Positions 15,338 through 24,445 are shown, counted from the stretch's first letter. The stretch is DNA of 64,000 nucleotides from an uncultured Oscillospiraceae bacterium (GCA_900539695.1 UQDG01000004.1:62001-126000), one strand, 5' to 3'. Numbers and translations are program-made. Notes: generated by a model not told the origin, from the letters alone.

Positions 15338-17317
15338 ATGGCAAAAAAACAACAGGAATACGGCAACGACAGCATCCGCCAGCTGAAAGGCGCGGACCGT
15401 GTGCGTAAGCGCCCGGCCGTTATTTTTGGCTCGGACGGTGTGGAAGGCTGTGCCCATTCCATCTTTGAGATCATCTCCAACTCCATCGATGAAGCCCGTG
15501 ACGGCCATGGCAACCGCATCAACGTCACCCTCTACCCCGACCACGTCGTTGAGGTTGAGGACTTCGGCCGCGGCATCCCGGTGGACTACAACAAGGCTGA
15601 GGACCGCTGGAACTGGGACCTTGTCTTCTGTGAGCTGTACGCCGGCGGCAAATACGCCGAGGGCAGCGGCAACTACGATTTCAGCCTGGGCCTCAACGGC
15701 CTGGGCCTGTGTGCCACCCAGTACGCCAGCGAGTGGATGACCGCCGACATCTACCGCGATGGCTTCCACTACCACCTCGACTTTAAAAAAGGCGAGAACG
15801 TGGGCGGCCTGCAAAAGGAGCCGTTCAAGGGCAAGCGCACCGGCTCGGTCATCCGCTGGAAGCCGGACACCGAGGTCTTTACCGACATCGCCGTCCCGGC
15901 CGACAGCTTTAAAGATATGCTGCGCCGCCAGGCTGTGGTAAACGACGGTGTGACGCTTGTTTTCGAGGATAAATCCGGCGGTGACACGGAGAAGTACGAG
16001 TACCTCTACGAGCACGGTATCACCGATTACGTCAACGAACTGGTTGGCGATAAGGGCCTGACCCCGGTGCACTTCTGCTCCGGTTCCGCCACTGGCCGCG
16101 ACCGCGCCGACCAGCCCGACTATCAGGTCAAAATGAACGTGGCCTTCGCCTTCTCCAACACCGTGCAGGCGTTGGAATACTACCACAACTCCAGCTGGCT
16201 GGAGCACGGCGGCAGCCCCGACCGTGCCGTCCGCCTGGCCTTCGTCAACCAGGTCAACGCCTGGCTGAAATCCAAGGGCCTGTACAAAAAGAACGAAAGT
16301 GCGATCACTTTTGCCGATGTGCAGGATTGCTTGGTGTTGGTTTCGTCCAGCTTCTCCACCCGTACCAGCTACGAGAACCAGACCAAAAAGGCCATTACCA
16401 ACAAATTTGTGGCCCAGGCCATGACCGAGTTCCTCAAACATCAGCTGGAGGTCTACTTCATCGAGCACCCCGACGAGGCGGAGAAAGCCTGCAAGCAGGT
16501 GCTGATCAACAAGCAGAGCCGTGAACACGCAGAAAAAGCGCGTATCACCATTAAAAAGACGATGACCCAGCAGATGGATCTGGCCAACCGCGTGCAGAAG
16601 TTTGTGGACTGCCGCACCAAGGACCCCACCCGCCGTGAGCTGTATATCGTGGAGGGCGATTCCGCTATGGGCGCCGTCAAGCAGAGCCGCGACTCGGAGT
16701 TCCAGGCCATTATGCCCATCCGCGGCAAGATTTTGAACTGCCTGAAAGCCGACTACGCCCGCATTTTTAAGTCGGAAATCATCACCGACCTCATCCGCGT
16801 TATGGGCTGCGGTGTCGAGCTGGGCGGCAGCCACAACAAGGATTTAGCCAGCTTCAATCTGGATAACCTGCGGTTCAATAAAGTTGTCATCTGCACGGAT
16901 GCCGACGTGGACGGTTACCAGATTCGCACCCTGGTGCTGACGATGCTCTACCGCCTGACGCCGACCCTCATCAACAAGGGCTACGTCTACATCGCCGAGT
17001 CGCCGCTGTACGAGATCAACACCAAAAACAAAACCTACTTTGCCTACACCGAGCCGGAAAAGGCTGACATCCTGCGCCGCATCGATGGTGAAAAATATAC
17101 GATTCAACGTTCGAAAGGCTTGGGCGAGAACGATCCGGAAATGATGTGGCTGACGACTATGAGTCCCGAAAGCCGGAGACTTATTAAGGTACTGCCCACC
17201 GATGCCGAGCGCACGGCAGAAGTTTTTGACCTGCTGCTGGGCGACAATCTGCAAGGCCGAAAAGACCATATCGCCGAACACGGCGCGGAGTATCTGGATG
17301 ATTTGGATGTAAGCTGA
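15338..17317 (+). CDS. Type II topoisomerase subunit B (ParE/GyrB-like)
   Basis: 659 residues from the ATG at 15338 (AGGGGGAA upstream); an open frame extends to 15170 but without family homology. GHKL ATPase: SIFEIISNSIDEARDGHG (E44, N48), GLNGLGLCAT. TOPRIM: VEGDSAMGAVK and TDADVDGYQIRTL; C-terminal RSKGLGENDPEMMW. With the next gene it forms an A2B2 enzyme that supercoils or decatenates DNA. It looks like the second, ParE-type enzyme of this group; gyrase versus topo IV cannot be settled here. Confidence 0.9.
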   Translation: MAKKQQEYGNDSIRQLKGADRVRKRPAVIFGSDGVEGCAHSIFEIISNSIDEARDGHGNRINVTLYPDHVVEVEDFGRGIPVDYNKAEDRWNWDLVFCELYAGGKYAEGSGNYDFSLGLNGLGLCATQYASEWMTADIYRDGFHYHLDFKKGENVGGLQKEPFKGKRTGSVIRWKPDTEVFTDIAVPADSFKDMLRRQAVVNDGVTLVFEDKSGGDTEKYEYLYEHGITDYVNELVGDKGLTPVHFCSGSATGRDRADQPDYQVKMNVAFAFSNTVQALEYYHNSSWLEHGGSPDRAVRLAFVNQVNAWLKSKGLYKKNESAITFADVQDCLVLVSSSFSTRTSYENQTKKAITNKFVAQAMTEFLKHQLEVYFIEHPDEAEKACKQVLINKQSREHAEKARITIKKTMTQQMDLANRVQKFVDCRTKDPTRRELYIVEGDSAMGAVKQSRDSEFQAIMPIRGKILNCLKADYARIFKSEIITDLIRVMGCGVELGGSHNKDLASFNLDNLRFNKVVICTDADVDGYQIRTLVLTMLYRLTPTLINKGYVYIAESPLYEINTKNKTYFAYTEPEKADILRRIDGEKYTIQRSKGLGENDPEMMWLTTMSPESRRLIKVLPTDAERTAEVFDLLLGDNLQGRKDHIAEHGAEYLDDLDVS

Positions 17318-17333
17318 GTAAGGGAAAACAACG

Positions 17334-19577
17334 ATGGCAAAACGAAAAGAAAAGAAAATCATTGCTGCCCGGCCCCAGCTGGGCGATAACGTCGAGATTC
17401 TCTCGGCGGGCGAGGTGCTGGAATCTCCCATCACCGATACGCTGGAAACCAACTATATGCCCTACGCCATGAGCGTCATCGTCTCCCGTGCCCTGCCGGA
17501 GATCGACGGCTTCAAACCGGCGCACCGCAAGCTGCTGTATACCATGTACGGCATGGGCCTGCTCAAGGGCAACCGCACCAAAAGTGCCAACATCGTGGGC
17601 AGCACCATGCACCTGAACCCCCACGGCGATGCCGCCATCTACGATACGATGGTGCGTATGGGCCGCTCCAACGAGAGCCTGCTGGTGCCGTTTGTCGACT
17701 CCAAAGGGAACTTCGGCAAGGCGTACAGCCGCGATATGGCCTACGCCGCCGCCCGTTATACTGAGGCAAAGTTGGAACCCGTCTGTGACGAGCTGTTCCG
17801 CGACATCGACAAGGACACCGTCGACTTTGTGCCAAACTATGACGGTACAACGACAGAACCTACCCTGCTGCCTGTCACCTTCCCCGCCATTCTGGCTAAC
17901 AATACGCTGGGCATCGCGGTCGGTATGGCCTCCAACATCTGCTCCTTCAACCTGGAGGAACTGTGCAACGCCACCATCGCCCTGATGAAAGACCCCCAGG
18001 CTGACCTGCGGGAGATCATCCCCGCCCCCGATTTTGTGGGCGGCGGCACCATCCTGTACGACGCGGCCGAGATGCAGAATGTGCTGGAAAAAGGCCGCGG
18101 CAGTGTGCGTGTCCGCGCCCAGTGGAGCTACGATAAAGAAAACAATTGCATCGATGTAACGCGAATTCCGCCCACAACTACCGTCGAAGCAATCATGGAT
18201 AAGATCACTGAACTGGTCAAACTGGGCAAGATCCGTGAAATCAGCGACATGCGCGATGAGACCGACCTGAATGGTCTGAAACTGACCATCGACCTCAAGC
18301 GCGGCCAGGACCCGGATAAGCTCATGGCCCGCCTGTTCAAGGTCACACCGCTGGAGGACAGCTTCGCCTGCAACTTTAACGTGTTGATCGGTGGCCAGCC
18401 CAAGGTGCTGGGCGTGCGGGACATTCTGTTGGAGTGGATCGCCTTCCGCGCCGAGTGCGTGCGCCGCCGCACCTACTACGATTTGAAAGGCAAGGAAAAG
18501 CGCCTGCACTTGCTGCAGGGCCTGAAAGCTATCCTGCTGGACATCGACAAGGCCATCGAAATTGTGCGTAACACTGCTGAGGAATCTGAGGTCGTCCCCA
18601 ACCTGATGATTGGCTTCGGTATCGATGAGGTTCAGGCTGAGTACGTGGCCGAGATCAAGCTGCGTCACCTGAACCGCGAGTATATTTTGAAGCGCACCGA
18701 GGAGATCGAGGAGCTGGAGGATGCCATCGCCGACCTGCAGGACATCCTCAAACGCCCGGCTCGCATCAATCGCATCATCATGCAGGAATTGGGCGATGTG
18801 GCGAAGAAATACGGCAAGCCCCGCCGCTGCGAGATCTTGTACGAGATCCCCGCCGACACCGCCGACGAGCCGGACGAGCAGGTGCCGGACTACCCCGTAC
18901 ATCTGTTCTTTACACGGGATGGCTACTTTAAAAAGATCACCCCGCAAAGCCTGCGCATGAGCGGCGAGCAGAAACTGAAAGACGGTGACGAAGTGCTGTT
19001 CACCTGCGAAAGCACCAACAGCGCAGAGTTGCTATTCTTTACAAATCACCACCAGGTGTACAAATCCCACGCCTACGACTTCGGCGACAGCAAAGCCAGC
19101 GTGCTGGGTGATTACGTCGCATCGTCCCTTGGCATGGAGGAGGGCGAAGTGCCCCTCTACATGGTGGTCACGCCGGACTACAAGGGTTGGATGCTCTTCT
19201 TCTTCCAAAACGGCAAGTGCGCCAAGGTGCCGCTGTCCAGCTACGAGACCAAGCAGAACCGCCGCAAGCTGCTGAAAGCCTACAGCGATAAGGAAGAGTT
19301 GGCCTGCATGCGCTACCTGCCCGCTGAGACCGAGCTGGCCATCTTCACCACCAACGGCCGCCTACTGCTGGCGGGCAGCGCCCTCATTCCCGAAAAGGCT
19401 ACTCGCGACAGTGCTGGTGTGAACGTTGTAACGTTGAAAAAGAACGCAAAGATCGCCCGCGTCACTCTGGCCGACGGCCTGGAGTTGGGCGAGGCCCACC
19501 GTTACCGCGTGCGCACGCTGCCCGCCGCAGGTGCCATCCTGCGCGCCGACGACAGCGCCGAACAACTGACGCTGTAA
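17334..19577 (+). CDS. Type II topoisomerase subunit A (ParC/GyrA-like)
   Basis: 747 residues. The DNA-cleavage domain has the active-site RYTEAKL (Y142), preceded by NPHGDAAIYDTMVRM; a coiled-coil and beta-pinwheel follow. No clear GyrA box (QRRGGKG) is visible in the C-terminal domain, which favours a topo IV-like role. Starts 16 bp after its partner subunit, as one operon. Confidence 0.9.
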   Translation: MAKRKEKKIIAARPQLGDNVEILSAGEVLESPITDTLETNYMPYAMSVIVSRALPEIDGFKPAHRKLLYTMYGMGLLKGNRTKSANIVGSTMHLNPHGDAAIYDTMVRMGRSNESLLVPFVDSKGNFGKAYSRDMAYAAARYTEAKLEPVCDELFRDIDKDTVDFVPNYDGTTTEPTLLPVTFPAILANNTLGIAVGMASNICSFNLEELCNATIALMKDPQADLREIIPAPDFVGGGTILYDAAEMQNVLEKGRGSVRVRAQWSYDKENNCIDVTRIPPTTTVEAIMDKITELVKLGKIREISDMRDETDLNGLKLTIDLKRGQDPDKLMARLFKVTPLEDSFACNFNVLIGGQPKVLGVRDILLEWIAFRAECVRRRTYYDLKGKEKRLHLLQGLKAILLDIDKAIEIVRNTAEESEVVPNLMIGFGIDEVQAEYVAEIKLRHLNREYILKRTEEIEELEDAIADLQDILKRPARINRIIMQELGDVAKKYGKPRRCEILYEIPADTADEPDEQVPDYPVHLFFTRDGYFKKITPQSLRMSGEQKLKDGDEVLFTCESTNSAELLFFTNHHQVYKSHAYDFGDSKASVLGDYVASSLGMEEGEVPLYMVVTPDYKGWMLFFFQNGKCAKVPLSSYETKQNRRKLLKAYSDKEELACMRYLPAETELAIFTTNGRLLLAGSALIPEKATRDSAGVNVVTLKKNAKIARVTLADGLELGEAHRYRVRTLPAAGAILRADDSAEQLTL

Positions 19578-19654
19578 GGCCGCACGCCGTAAACCGGCTG
19601 GCGCTCCCCTGCCCGTTGGGTGTCCCGCGCCGCCGCGACGCCGCAAAACCAGCA

Positions 19655-19683
19655 TTGACAACGCCGCCCAAGTTTGGTATAAT
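19655..19683 (+). promoter_or_regulatory. tRNA-Gly promoter
   Basis: Consensus TTGACA, 17 bp, TATAAT, 13 bp before the tRNA. Confidence 0.9.
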
Positions 19684-19696
19684 AACAGTCACTGAT

Positions 19697-19772
19697 GCGG
19701 GATTAGCTCATCCGGTAGAGTGACTGCTTCCCAAGCAGTAGGTGGCGAGTTCGAGACTCGTATCCCGCTCCA
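19697..19772 (+). tRNA. tRNA-Gly (CCC)
   Basis: Acceptor GCGGGAT/ATCCCGC with T discriminator and encoded CCA; anticodon arm ACTGC-TTCCCAA-GCAGT gives CCC. The 3' 46 nt are repeated at the far end of the prophage, so this gene is the attachment site and its 3' half is probably phage-supplied but unchanged. Confidence 0.95.
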
Positions 19773-19774
19773 AA
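19727..19774 (+). repeat. attL
   Basis: 48 bp from the anticodon arm to just past CCA, identical to 54976-55023. Confidence 0.95.
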
Positions 19775-19776
19775 AC

Positions 19777-19816
19777 AAGCGCATATTTAACGGCAAAACG
19801 TTGAATATGCGCTTTT
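19777..19816 (+). terminator. tRNA-Gly terminator supplied by the prophage
   Basis: AAGCGCATATTTAACG pairs with CGTTGAATATGCGCTT around GCAAAA, then TTTT. It replaces the chromosomal terminator now displaced to 55031. Confidence 0.85.
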
Positions 19817-19850
19817 ACTTTTATATAAATATTGACACGCTCACCACCTA

Positions 19851-19892
19851 TAAGCGCTCATAAGCACTCGTAAACCTGTACGTAAACCTGTA
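19851..19892. repeat. Left integrase arm-type sites
   Basis: TAAGCGCTCA, TAAGCACTCG, then TAAACCTGTA at 19871 and 19883 (12-bp period). The last motif recurs beside attR. Confidence 0.65.
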
Positions 19893-19952
19893 TGAACTAT
19901 CCCGAATAACAGGACTATATAGCGATAGAATAATTTTTCAGAGAAATTTTAT

Positions 19953-19996
19953 AAAAAAATAAAGCGGCGGGCCGCCCATTGGGATGCCCGCCGCTT
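19953..19996 (-). terminator. Terminator of the prophage late operon
   Basis: On the minus strand AAGCGGCGGGC pairs with GCCCGCCGCTT and is followed by TATTTTTTT, just after the holin stop. Confidence 0.9.
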
Positions 19997-19999
19997 CTC

Positions 20000-20464
20000 T
20001 TATTCCTCGTCGTCCTTAGTCTGCCGTTCCGCGGCCTTCTTCCCTGCGGCAAGCAGCTTTAGCAGGCCATCAGGGACATCGGCACCCATGTGGGCGGCGT
20101 TCTCGGCGATGGAGCCGAGCTCGGTAAAAATGTACCACACCAGCACTACCGGCAGGATCAGGCTCTGGTACGTAATGCCCAGGCCGGGCAGGTTGGCGAC
20201 CGCGATGCTGAGCACAGCATCGGTCAGCGCGGCCACACAAACTACCACAATCATGCCCGCTTTGTGCCAGATGCCATCTCTGGCAACGGAACTGGCCCAC
20301 TCTCCCCTGCTGGCGGCCGCCGCACTGCCGGAGAGCCAATCCAGCACCATGCAGGCAGCCCAGGCCACCACCAGCCAGCCCAGCCAGCCGAATGCCGCGG
20401 TAAAGGCACCGCAGGCGGCTGCGATCACCGCCTTGACCCACAGGAAAATGTTGTCGTCTTTCAT
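20000..20464 (-). CDS. Phage holin (Phage_holin_4_1 type)
   Basis: 154 residues. Membrane helices at about 8-25, 28-45, 70-90 and 100-115, and a charged C-terminus (KKAAERQTKDDEE). A WAACMVLDWLSG segment and a later LPVVLVWYIFTELGSIAENA segment are hallmarks of the toxin-secretion/lysis holin family. It would open the membrane at the end of infection. Last gene of the late operon, just after the endolysin. Confidence 0.88.
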   Translation of the reverse strand: MKDDNIFLWVKAVIAAACGAFTAAFGWLGWLVVAWAACMVLDWLSGSAAAASRGEWASSVARDGIWHKAGMIVVVCVAALTDAVLSIAVANLPGLGITYQSLILPVVLVWYIFTELGSIAENAAHMGADVPDGLLKLLAAGKKAAERQTKDDEE

Positions 20465-20480
20465 GGTTTACTCCTTTCGT

Positions 20481-21245
20481 TCACGCTGCCTGCGCGGTGC
20501 CCTTGGCACCTACGGCGGACAGCTTGTCCAACACGGCCTTGGCATCGCCCTGGGTGATGGGGCCGACCTCGATGTTCTGATGCGCCATCTCGGCATCGCT
20601 GAATTCTGCCCAGTACAGCCGCATGGCCACCAGCTGCAGCTGGATCGCAAGGCTGAACACCGCCATGGCCTGGGCGTTGGTCAGGTTGCTGGCACAGATG
20701 GTCTGCAGCGTGGAGGCGGCAGGCTTGTCCTCGGCCGGGCGCTCGACCGCATGCTCACCGGGACCGTAGGTGTAGACGCTGCTGCTGGCGGTGGTGAAGT
20801 CATCATCCAGCCAGGTCAGCGGGTTGGTGCGCTTGCCGCCCAGCAGCACCTCGAAGTGCAGGTGCGCGCCAAAAACGTTGCCGGTGGCGCCGCTGTAGCC
20901 GATCAGCTGGCCCTCTTTGACCTTTTCGCCCTTGGCAACAATAAACTTGAACAGGTGGGCGTAGCGAGTGACAAGGCTCTGCTGCTTGTAGTCGGCGTGG
21001 CGGATGTCCACGTAGTTGCCGTAACTCTGCATGCTGCGCTCGTCGGTGGTGTGGCCGTCCCACAGCTGGGTGGCCGACACCGTGCCGTCCTCGGCAGCGT
21101 AGACCGGGCGCACGGCGGTGTTGCCGATCTGGGTGCGCAGGTCGATGCCGTTATGGCTGCGGCCGCTGTTGTAGTGCCAGCCCTGGGTCAAAATGTGCTG
21201 ATCCAGCGGCCAGCGGAGTAAAACTTCCCCGTTGGATAATCTCAT
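20481..21245 (-). CDS. M23-family metallopeptidase endolysin
   Basis: 254 residues. LytM/M23 core at about 15-130: SHNGIDL (zinc H and D), a long loop, then GAHLHFEVLL (HxH). The C-terminal 110 residues are helical and may bind the wall or partner proteins. It should cut peptide cross-bridges of peptidoglycan; no signal peptide, so it depends on the adjacent holin. AAAGGA precedes the ATG, and a weak minus-strand -10 (TATACT near 21269) may serve the lysis pair. Confidence 0.88.
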   Translation of the reverse strand: MRLSNGEVLLRWPLDQHILTQGWHYNSGRSHNGIDLRTQIGNTAVRPVYAAEDGTVSATQLWDGHTTDERSMQSYGNYVDIRHADYKQQSLVTRYAHLFKFIVAKGEKVKEGQLIGYSGATGNVFGAHLHFEVLLGGKRTNPLTWLDDDFTTASSSVYTYGPGEHAVERPAEDKPAASTLQTICASNLTNAQAMAVFSLAIQLQLVAMRLYWAEFSDAEMAHQNIEVGPITQGDAKAVLDKLSAVGAKGTAQAA

Positions 21246-21317
21246 TTAAATGTCCTTTCGTGAGTAAAGTATAATTGGTGAAATCTGTGAACAAAGCCTT
21301 AACTTTTCAAAAGTGCC

Positions 21318-21346
21318 TTGACAATGGAGGCTTTGTGCGGTAAGTT
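21318..21346 (+). promoter_or_regulatory. Promoter of an isolated plus-strand mini-gene
   Basis: TTGACA, 17 bp, TAAGTT, opposite to the flanking late genes. Confidence 0.6.
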
Positions 21347-21393
21347 GAAGTTAACAAGTATCTGTGAACAGGTACAAGAAGGGAGGAAAATGT

Positions 21394-21483
21394 ATGTAGC
21401 TAGTAGATCTGCTTAGCTTATTGGCTGCTATTTTAACGATAGTGGCAAAGGTACTGGTTATATTGTCGCTGATTTTGAAGTGA
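21394..21483 (+). pseudogene. Tiny hydrophobic peptide gene with TAG as second codon
   Basis: GGGAGG sits 7 nt before ATG at 21394, but the next codon is TAG. The same frame then encodes LVDLLSLLAAILTIVAKVLV and ends ILSLILK before TGA, a single membrane-helix peptide like type I or holin-like toxins. One base change at codon 2 would restore a 30-residue toxin-like ORF. The alternative ATG at 21390 gives only 8 codons and is too close to the ribosome site. Confidence 0.55.
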
Positions 21484-21513
21484 CGGTATGCAGCGCTCAG
21501 AATATATATCTGT

Positions 21514-21547
21514 CGCAGTCTGGTTCGCCAGGCTGCGGCTTTTTTCT
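21514..21547 (+). terminator. Terminator of the plus-strand mini-gene
   Basis: CGCAGTCTGG, TTCG tetraloop, CCAGGCTGCG, then GCTTTTTT. Confidence 0.9.
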
Positions 21548-21555
21548 TTTCCCCA

Positions 21556-22488
21556 TCACGTTCTCAGCCACCAGTTCATCACAACGTCCGAACTGGGCTT
21601 TTCTTCTACCAACGCCGTGATGGTCCCGGCCCCGGTGTAGACCAGGCCCGCGTTGATCTTGTCCATCGAATCGGCGAGGATCACATCGGTAGCGAACACG
21701 CCAGTCTTGTTGGTCGAGCCGAGGCTCAAAAACATGCTGTTGGCGGTCAGGTTCGGTGCGACCGAGATCTTCTTCGAGGGGTACACGGTCTGCTTGTAGG
21801 CAAAGCCCTGGGCTTGCTCATCCGTGGAGGCGGTCGTCCAGCTGTCCACGTAAAAGGTGGCGTAATACTCCCACGGCAGGGCAACGTAGAGGACTTTGTT
21901 CTGCACCGGGTTGGCGCTGCTGCTGGACAGTGCGGCATCGACCGTGGTTTTGTTGGCACCTGATTCAATGCCGCTCAGCTTGGAATACTGGGTCGAGCTC
22001 ATCAGGCCATTGCTGTAGGCCGAGGCCAGACCGTAGGTCGTGTCGGAATCCGGAATGCCCAGGTTGGTGATGTCGCTTTTCTGCACAGCAGAAACAGCGA
22101 TGACGTGCCCCAGCTTATCCACGGTGATTTTGTACAGGCCGCTGGCCCGGGCGGTATGCGTGGGGTGAGTGTACTTGTTCGCGCCCTCATCGATGCCTTT
22201 CAGCTTTGTCACGGCGCTGGGCGGCATTAGGCCCGCGGTGGTCTCGGTGGCCTCGGCGATGGTGGTCTGCTCGGTCACGGGCGTGACGTAGAGTACGTCC
22301 TCGTCCAGGGTGCCGGCGGCCTTCATAGCCTCGTACTCGTCCTCGCTGACGGCAACCACAAGCTGCTTTTCTGGGGTAAGGTACATCTGGTTGGGGTCGA
22401 TTTCGCCCGCCTTGACCGCTGCTGCAAACTGCTCGGCAGACAGGACGTTCAAGATGAATTCACCTATAGTTACGGTTGTTTTTGCCAT
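21556..22488 (-). CDS. Tail fibre / receptor-binding protein
   Basis: 310 residues. An N-terminal adaptor (about 1-70) with LTPEKQLVVAVS; then fibre-type segments (KLKGIDEGANKYTHP, ITVDKLGHVIAVS and KLSGIESGANK); then a C-terminal knob that shares its ending (ALVEEKPSSDVVMNWWLR) with the end of the protein at 26176-27144. This suggests duplicated knob modules. It lies just before the lysis genes, as fibres usually do. Host receptor unknown. Confidence 0.75.
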   Translation of the reverse strand: MAKTTVTIGEFILNVLSAEQFAAAVKAGEIDPNQMYLTPEKQLVVAVSEDEYEAMKAAGTLDEDVLYVTPVTEQTTIAEATETTAGLMPPSAVTKLKGIDEGANKYTHPTHTARASGLYKITVDKLGHVIAVSAVQKSDITNLGIPDSDTTYGLASAYSNGLMSSTQYSKLSGIESGANKTTVDAALSSSSANPVQNKVLYVALPWEYYATFYVDSWTTASTDEQAQGFAYKQTVYPSKKISVAPNLTANSMFLSLGSTNKTGVFATDVILADSMDKINAGLVYTGAGTITALVEEKPSSDVVMNWWLRT

Positions 22489-22492
22489 TCAC

Positions 22493-23128
22493 TCACCCCT
22501 TTACATAGTTAGTCTTTGTATCAAACAAGCCCGCAAGGTCGCTTTGCTCTACCCATAGGCCATTAACCTTTTTATATACTTTTGATACATTCACCCAGCT
22601 GCCATTTACCTTAGTGCTCAGCACAGGGCCAGAAGATCCGCCGCCAGTGTAGTCTACAGTCAGATCAGCACCGTAAAAACGCAAAGTATGGCTGTTGTTT
22701 GCGGATAGCGAGCCGCGTGTACAGGTAATCAGCAAGATAAGATCGTCCAGGCTCTCACGATCCCACCAGCCGGTATCGTTAAAAGTCTGAGCCACTGGGG
22801 ATGTTCCCAACTCAATTTCGCCGCTCAACCCGGCCGTGCCGCAATACAACTGCGCAACACCGCTCAAAATATACGGTGACGCATTCGAAATTCTGGCCTT
22901 TATCTTACAAGAGATAGAATTGATCTTGGCATCAGACGGAATCTTTGACACATCAAATTTGACTGCCAGTTTAGAAACCGCGCCGCCACCTTTGTTCAGG
23001 TTTAGCACCGCAAAGGTGTCGCTGCTTGAACTGGTAAGGCCATTTGAAAGCGGGTAAGACGTATCTACAGAAATATACGATGAGCGCTGACCATCATATC
23101 CTGCAGGAACCAATGTTACACTTGCCAT
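22493..23128 (-). CDS. Tail-associated beta-sandwich protein
   Basis: 211 residues, Ser/Thr/Gly-rich and beta-rich. The central part (KLAVKFDVSKIP, FNDTGWWDRES, LRFYGADLTVDY) resembles a carbohydrate-binding or DNRLRE-like fold, and the C-terminus (STKVNGSWVNVSKVYKKVNG) is a short stalk-like domain often seen in gut-phage appendages. Its GC is lower than its neighbours, suggesting a swapped module. No enzymatic motif. Confidence 0.55.
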   Translation of the reverse strand: MASVTLVPAGYDGQRSSYISVDTSYPLSNGLTSSSSDTFAVLNLNKGGGAVSKLAVKFDVSKIPSDAKINSISCKIKARISNASPYILSGVAQLYCGTAGLSGEIELGTSPVAQTFNDTGWWDRESLDDLILLITCTRGSLSANNSHTLRFYGADLTVDYTGGGSSGPVLSTKVNGSWVNVSKVYKKVNGLWVEQSDLAGLFDTKTNYVKG

Positions 23129-23131
23129 GCA

Positions 23132-23560
23132 TTAGCCCCCAGTCTGCAAATACAAATCACCATTGCTGCCGGTCGAAGAACTGGGCTCGGAACTACCGAT
23201 GTAGTATTTCTGGATGACAACGGTCCCCGCCACCCCAAAGATGGACTTGCCTGCCAGAATATTGCCGCCAACGAGGTTGGCATCGCCTTTAATGGTTTGC
23301 GCCCCGGACAAATACTGCCCAGCTGCAATGACCTGGTCGGTGCTTTTCGGGGTATAGGTCGCCGTCGCCTTTTTGGTGACACCGCTGCCAATGTACCCCG
23401 CGGGCACGGCATCCACCGTGACCTGGCTCATGCCATCGTAGCCGGTGTCGGGGGTCACGGTTTGCTGGCTCTCGGTCGGCGTGACCGTCTTTTCCTGCAG
23501 CTTGGCAGCGCCAGCCCCCGCAAAAATGCTGACTTTCTTGTCGCCTAAGTAAACGGGCAT
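23132..23560 (-). CDS. Tail appendage protein with Ig-like repeat
   Basis: 142 residues from the ATG at 23560 (AGGTGG upstream). The segment EKTVTPTESQQTVTPDTGYD and GMSQVTVDAVP is the bacterial/phage Ig-like repeat also found at the end of the 23858-24445 protein (NVTPTFEQQTVLPDSDYN). It is likely a structural spacer in the tail tip. Confidence 0.6.
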   Translation of the reverse strand: MPVYLGDKKVSIFAGAGAAKLQEKTVTPTESQQTVTPDTGYDGMSQVTVDAVPAGYIGSGVTKKATATYTPKSTDQVIAAGQYLSGAQTIKGDANLVGGNILAGKSIFGVAGTVVIQKYYIGSSEPSSSTGSNGDLYLQTGG

Positions 23561-23564
23561 ATTC

Positions 23565-23855
23565 TCACCACCTGCAAATTTTAATTGTCGTCTGCGCTTC
23601 TGGCGTGGCCCAGCTGCCATCGCCGCACAGGTACTTCTTTTCGTCCCCGGCAGCGGGTGGCGGTACCAGGCCGGATGTGCCCGCGGCCTCGGTGCTGGCC
23701 CCGGTGAACACATCCGGGGGCGTATATTCGCCCTCGATCTGTTCCCCGGCCGCATTGTGGGCGCTCCGCCCGGCCAGCAGGGTGCCCTTGGTCACGGTGT
23801 CCCCGGTCAGATCCAGCAGGGTCTCACTGCCCAGCACCACCTTGTTCACCGCCAT
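23565..23855 (-). CDS. Small tail-tip protein
   Basis: 96 residues. It starts MAVNKVVLGSETLLDLTGDT, parallel to the next upstream gene (VNKVIIGKEVKLDLTADS), so the two share a repeated N-terminal module. The rest is GASTEAAGTSGLVPPPAAGD followed by KKYLCGDGSW, as in phage fibre collars. Role inferred from position. Confidence 0.6.
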   Translation of the reverse strand: MAVNKVVLGSETLLDLTGDTVTKGTLLAGRSAHNAAGEQIEGEYTPPDVFTGASTEAAGTSGLVPPPAAGDEKKYLCGDGSWATPEAQTTIKICRW

Positions 23856-23857
23856 GG

Positions 23858-24445
23858 TTAGCCTCCCACCGTCATGGTCTGGCCGCCGGCGGCGTTGTCC
23901 ACGTAGTTGGTCGGGATGGCCGCCACCGTGACTTGCGACAGGCAGTTGTAGTCGCTGTCCGGCAGCACGGTCTGCTGCTCAAAGGTCGGGGTCACGTTCT
24001 TGGCCTGGGGCTTCATGCCCTCGGAGGAGGACATGGAACCCTCCACGCCCAGGATGGTGACACCCTCGCGGATGTTGGCAGGCACCAGCTTGGCCTGCTC
24101 GGTCTCATCGATGGCGGCGCTGCCGCTGCCATCGTGGAAGCCCATGGGGATGGTGTACTTGCCGTCCTTTTGGGTGATTTTCCCGGCTACGGCCCCGTTG
24201 TTGGGCATCGTGCCGGTCAGCTTGGCACCGCGGGCGTAGGCGGTCTTGCCCTCCAGCATCTCGGCCACAGCAACCGTAGCATCCGTGGAATCCACGTCCT
24301 TGGTGTTGGTGCCGGTGATGGGTGCGCCGGTCTTATCGTGGGCGGTAATGCCCTTGGACAGTTTGTCCGGGGTCACGCTGTCGGCGGTCAGGTCGAGTTT
24401 GACCTCCTTGCCGATGATGACCTTATTTACATATTGGTTAGCCAT
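23858..24445 (-). CDS. Tail-tip protein with shared VNKV module
   Basis: 195 residues from the ATG at 24445. N-terminal module VNKVIIGKEVKLDLTADSVT; a middle domain with GKITQKDGKYTIPMGFHDGSG, frequent in phage head-decoration and fibre proteins; and a C-terminal Ig-like unit. An ATG four codons upstream abuts the ribosome site and is less likely. Overlaps the upstream gene by 8 bp. Confidence 0.6.
   Translation of the reverse strand: MANQYVNKVIIGKEVKLDLTADSVTPDKLSKGITAHDKTGAPITGTNTKDVDSTDATVAVAEMLEGKTAYARGAKLTGTMPNNGAVAGKITQKDGKYTIPMGFHDGSGSAAIDETEQAKLVPANIREGVTILGVEGSMSSSEGMKPQAKNVTPTFEQQTVLPDSDYNCLSQVTVAAIPTNYVDNAAGGQTMTVGG

Noticed and set aside
15302..16834. 510-codon open frame antisense to the topoisomerase subunit B
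   Set aside because: The sense strand has all ATPase and TOPRIM motifs; the antisense frame is compositional.
19851..19892. Repressor operators
   Set aside because: The motifs do not match the CTYGC palindrome and recur only next to attR, which fits integrase arm sites better.
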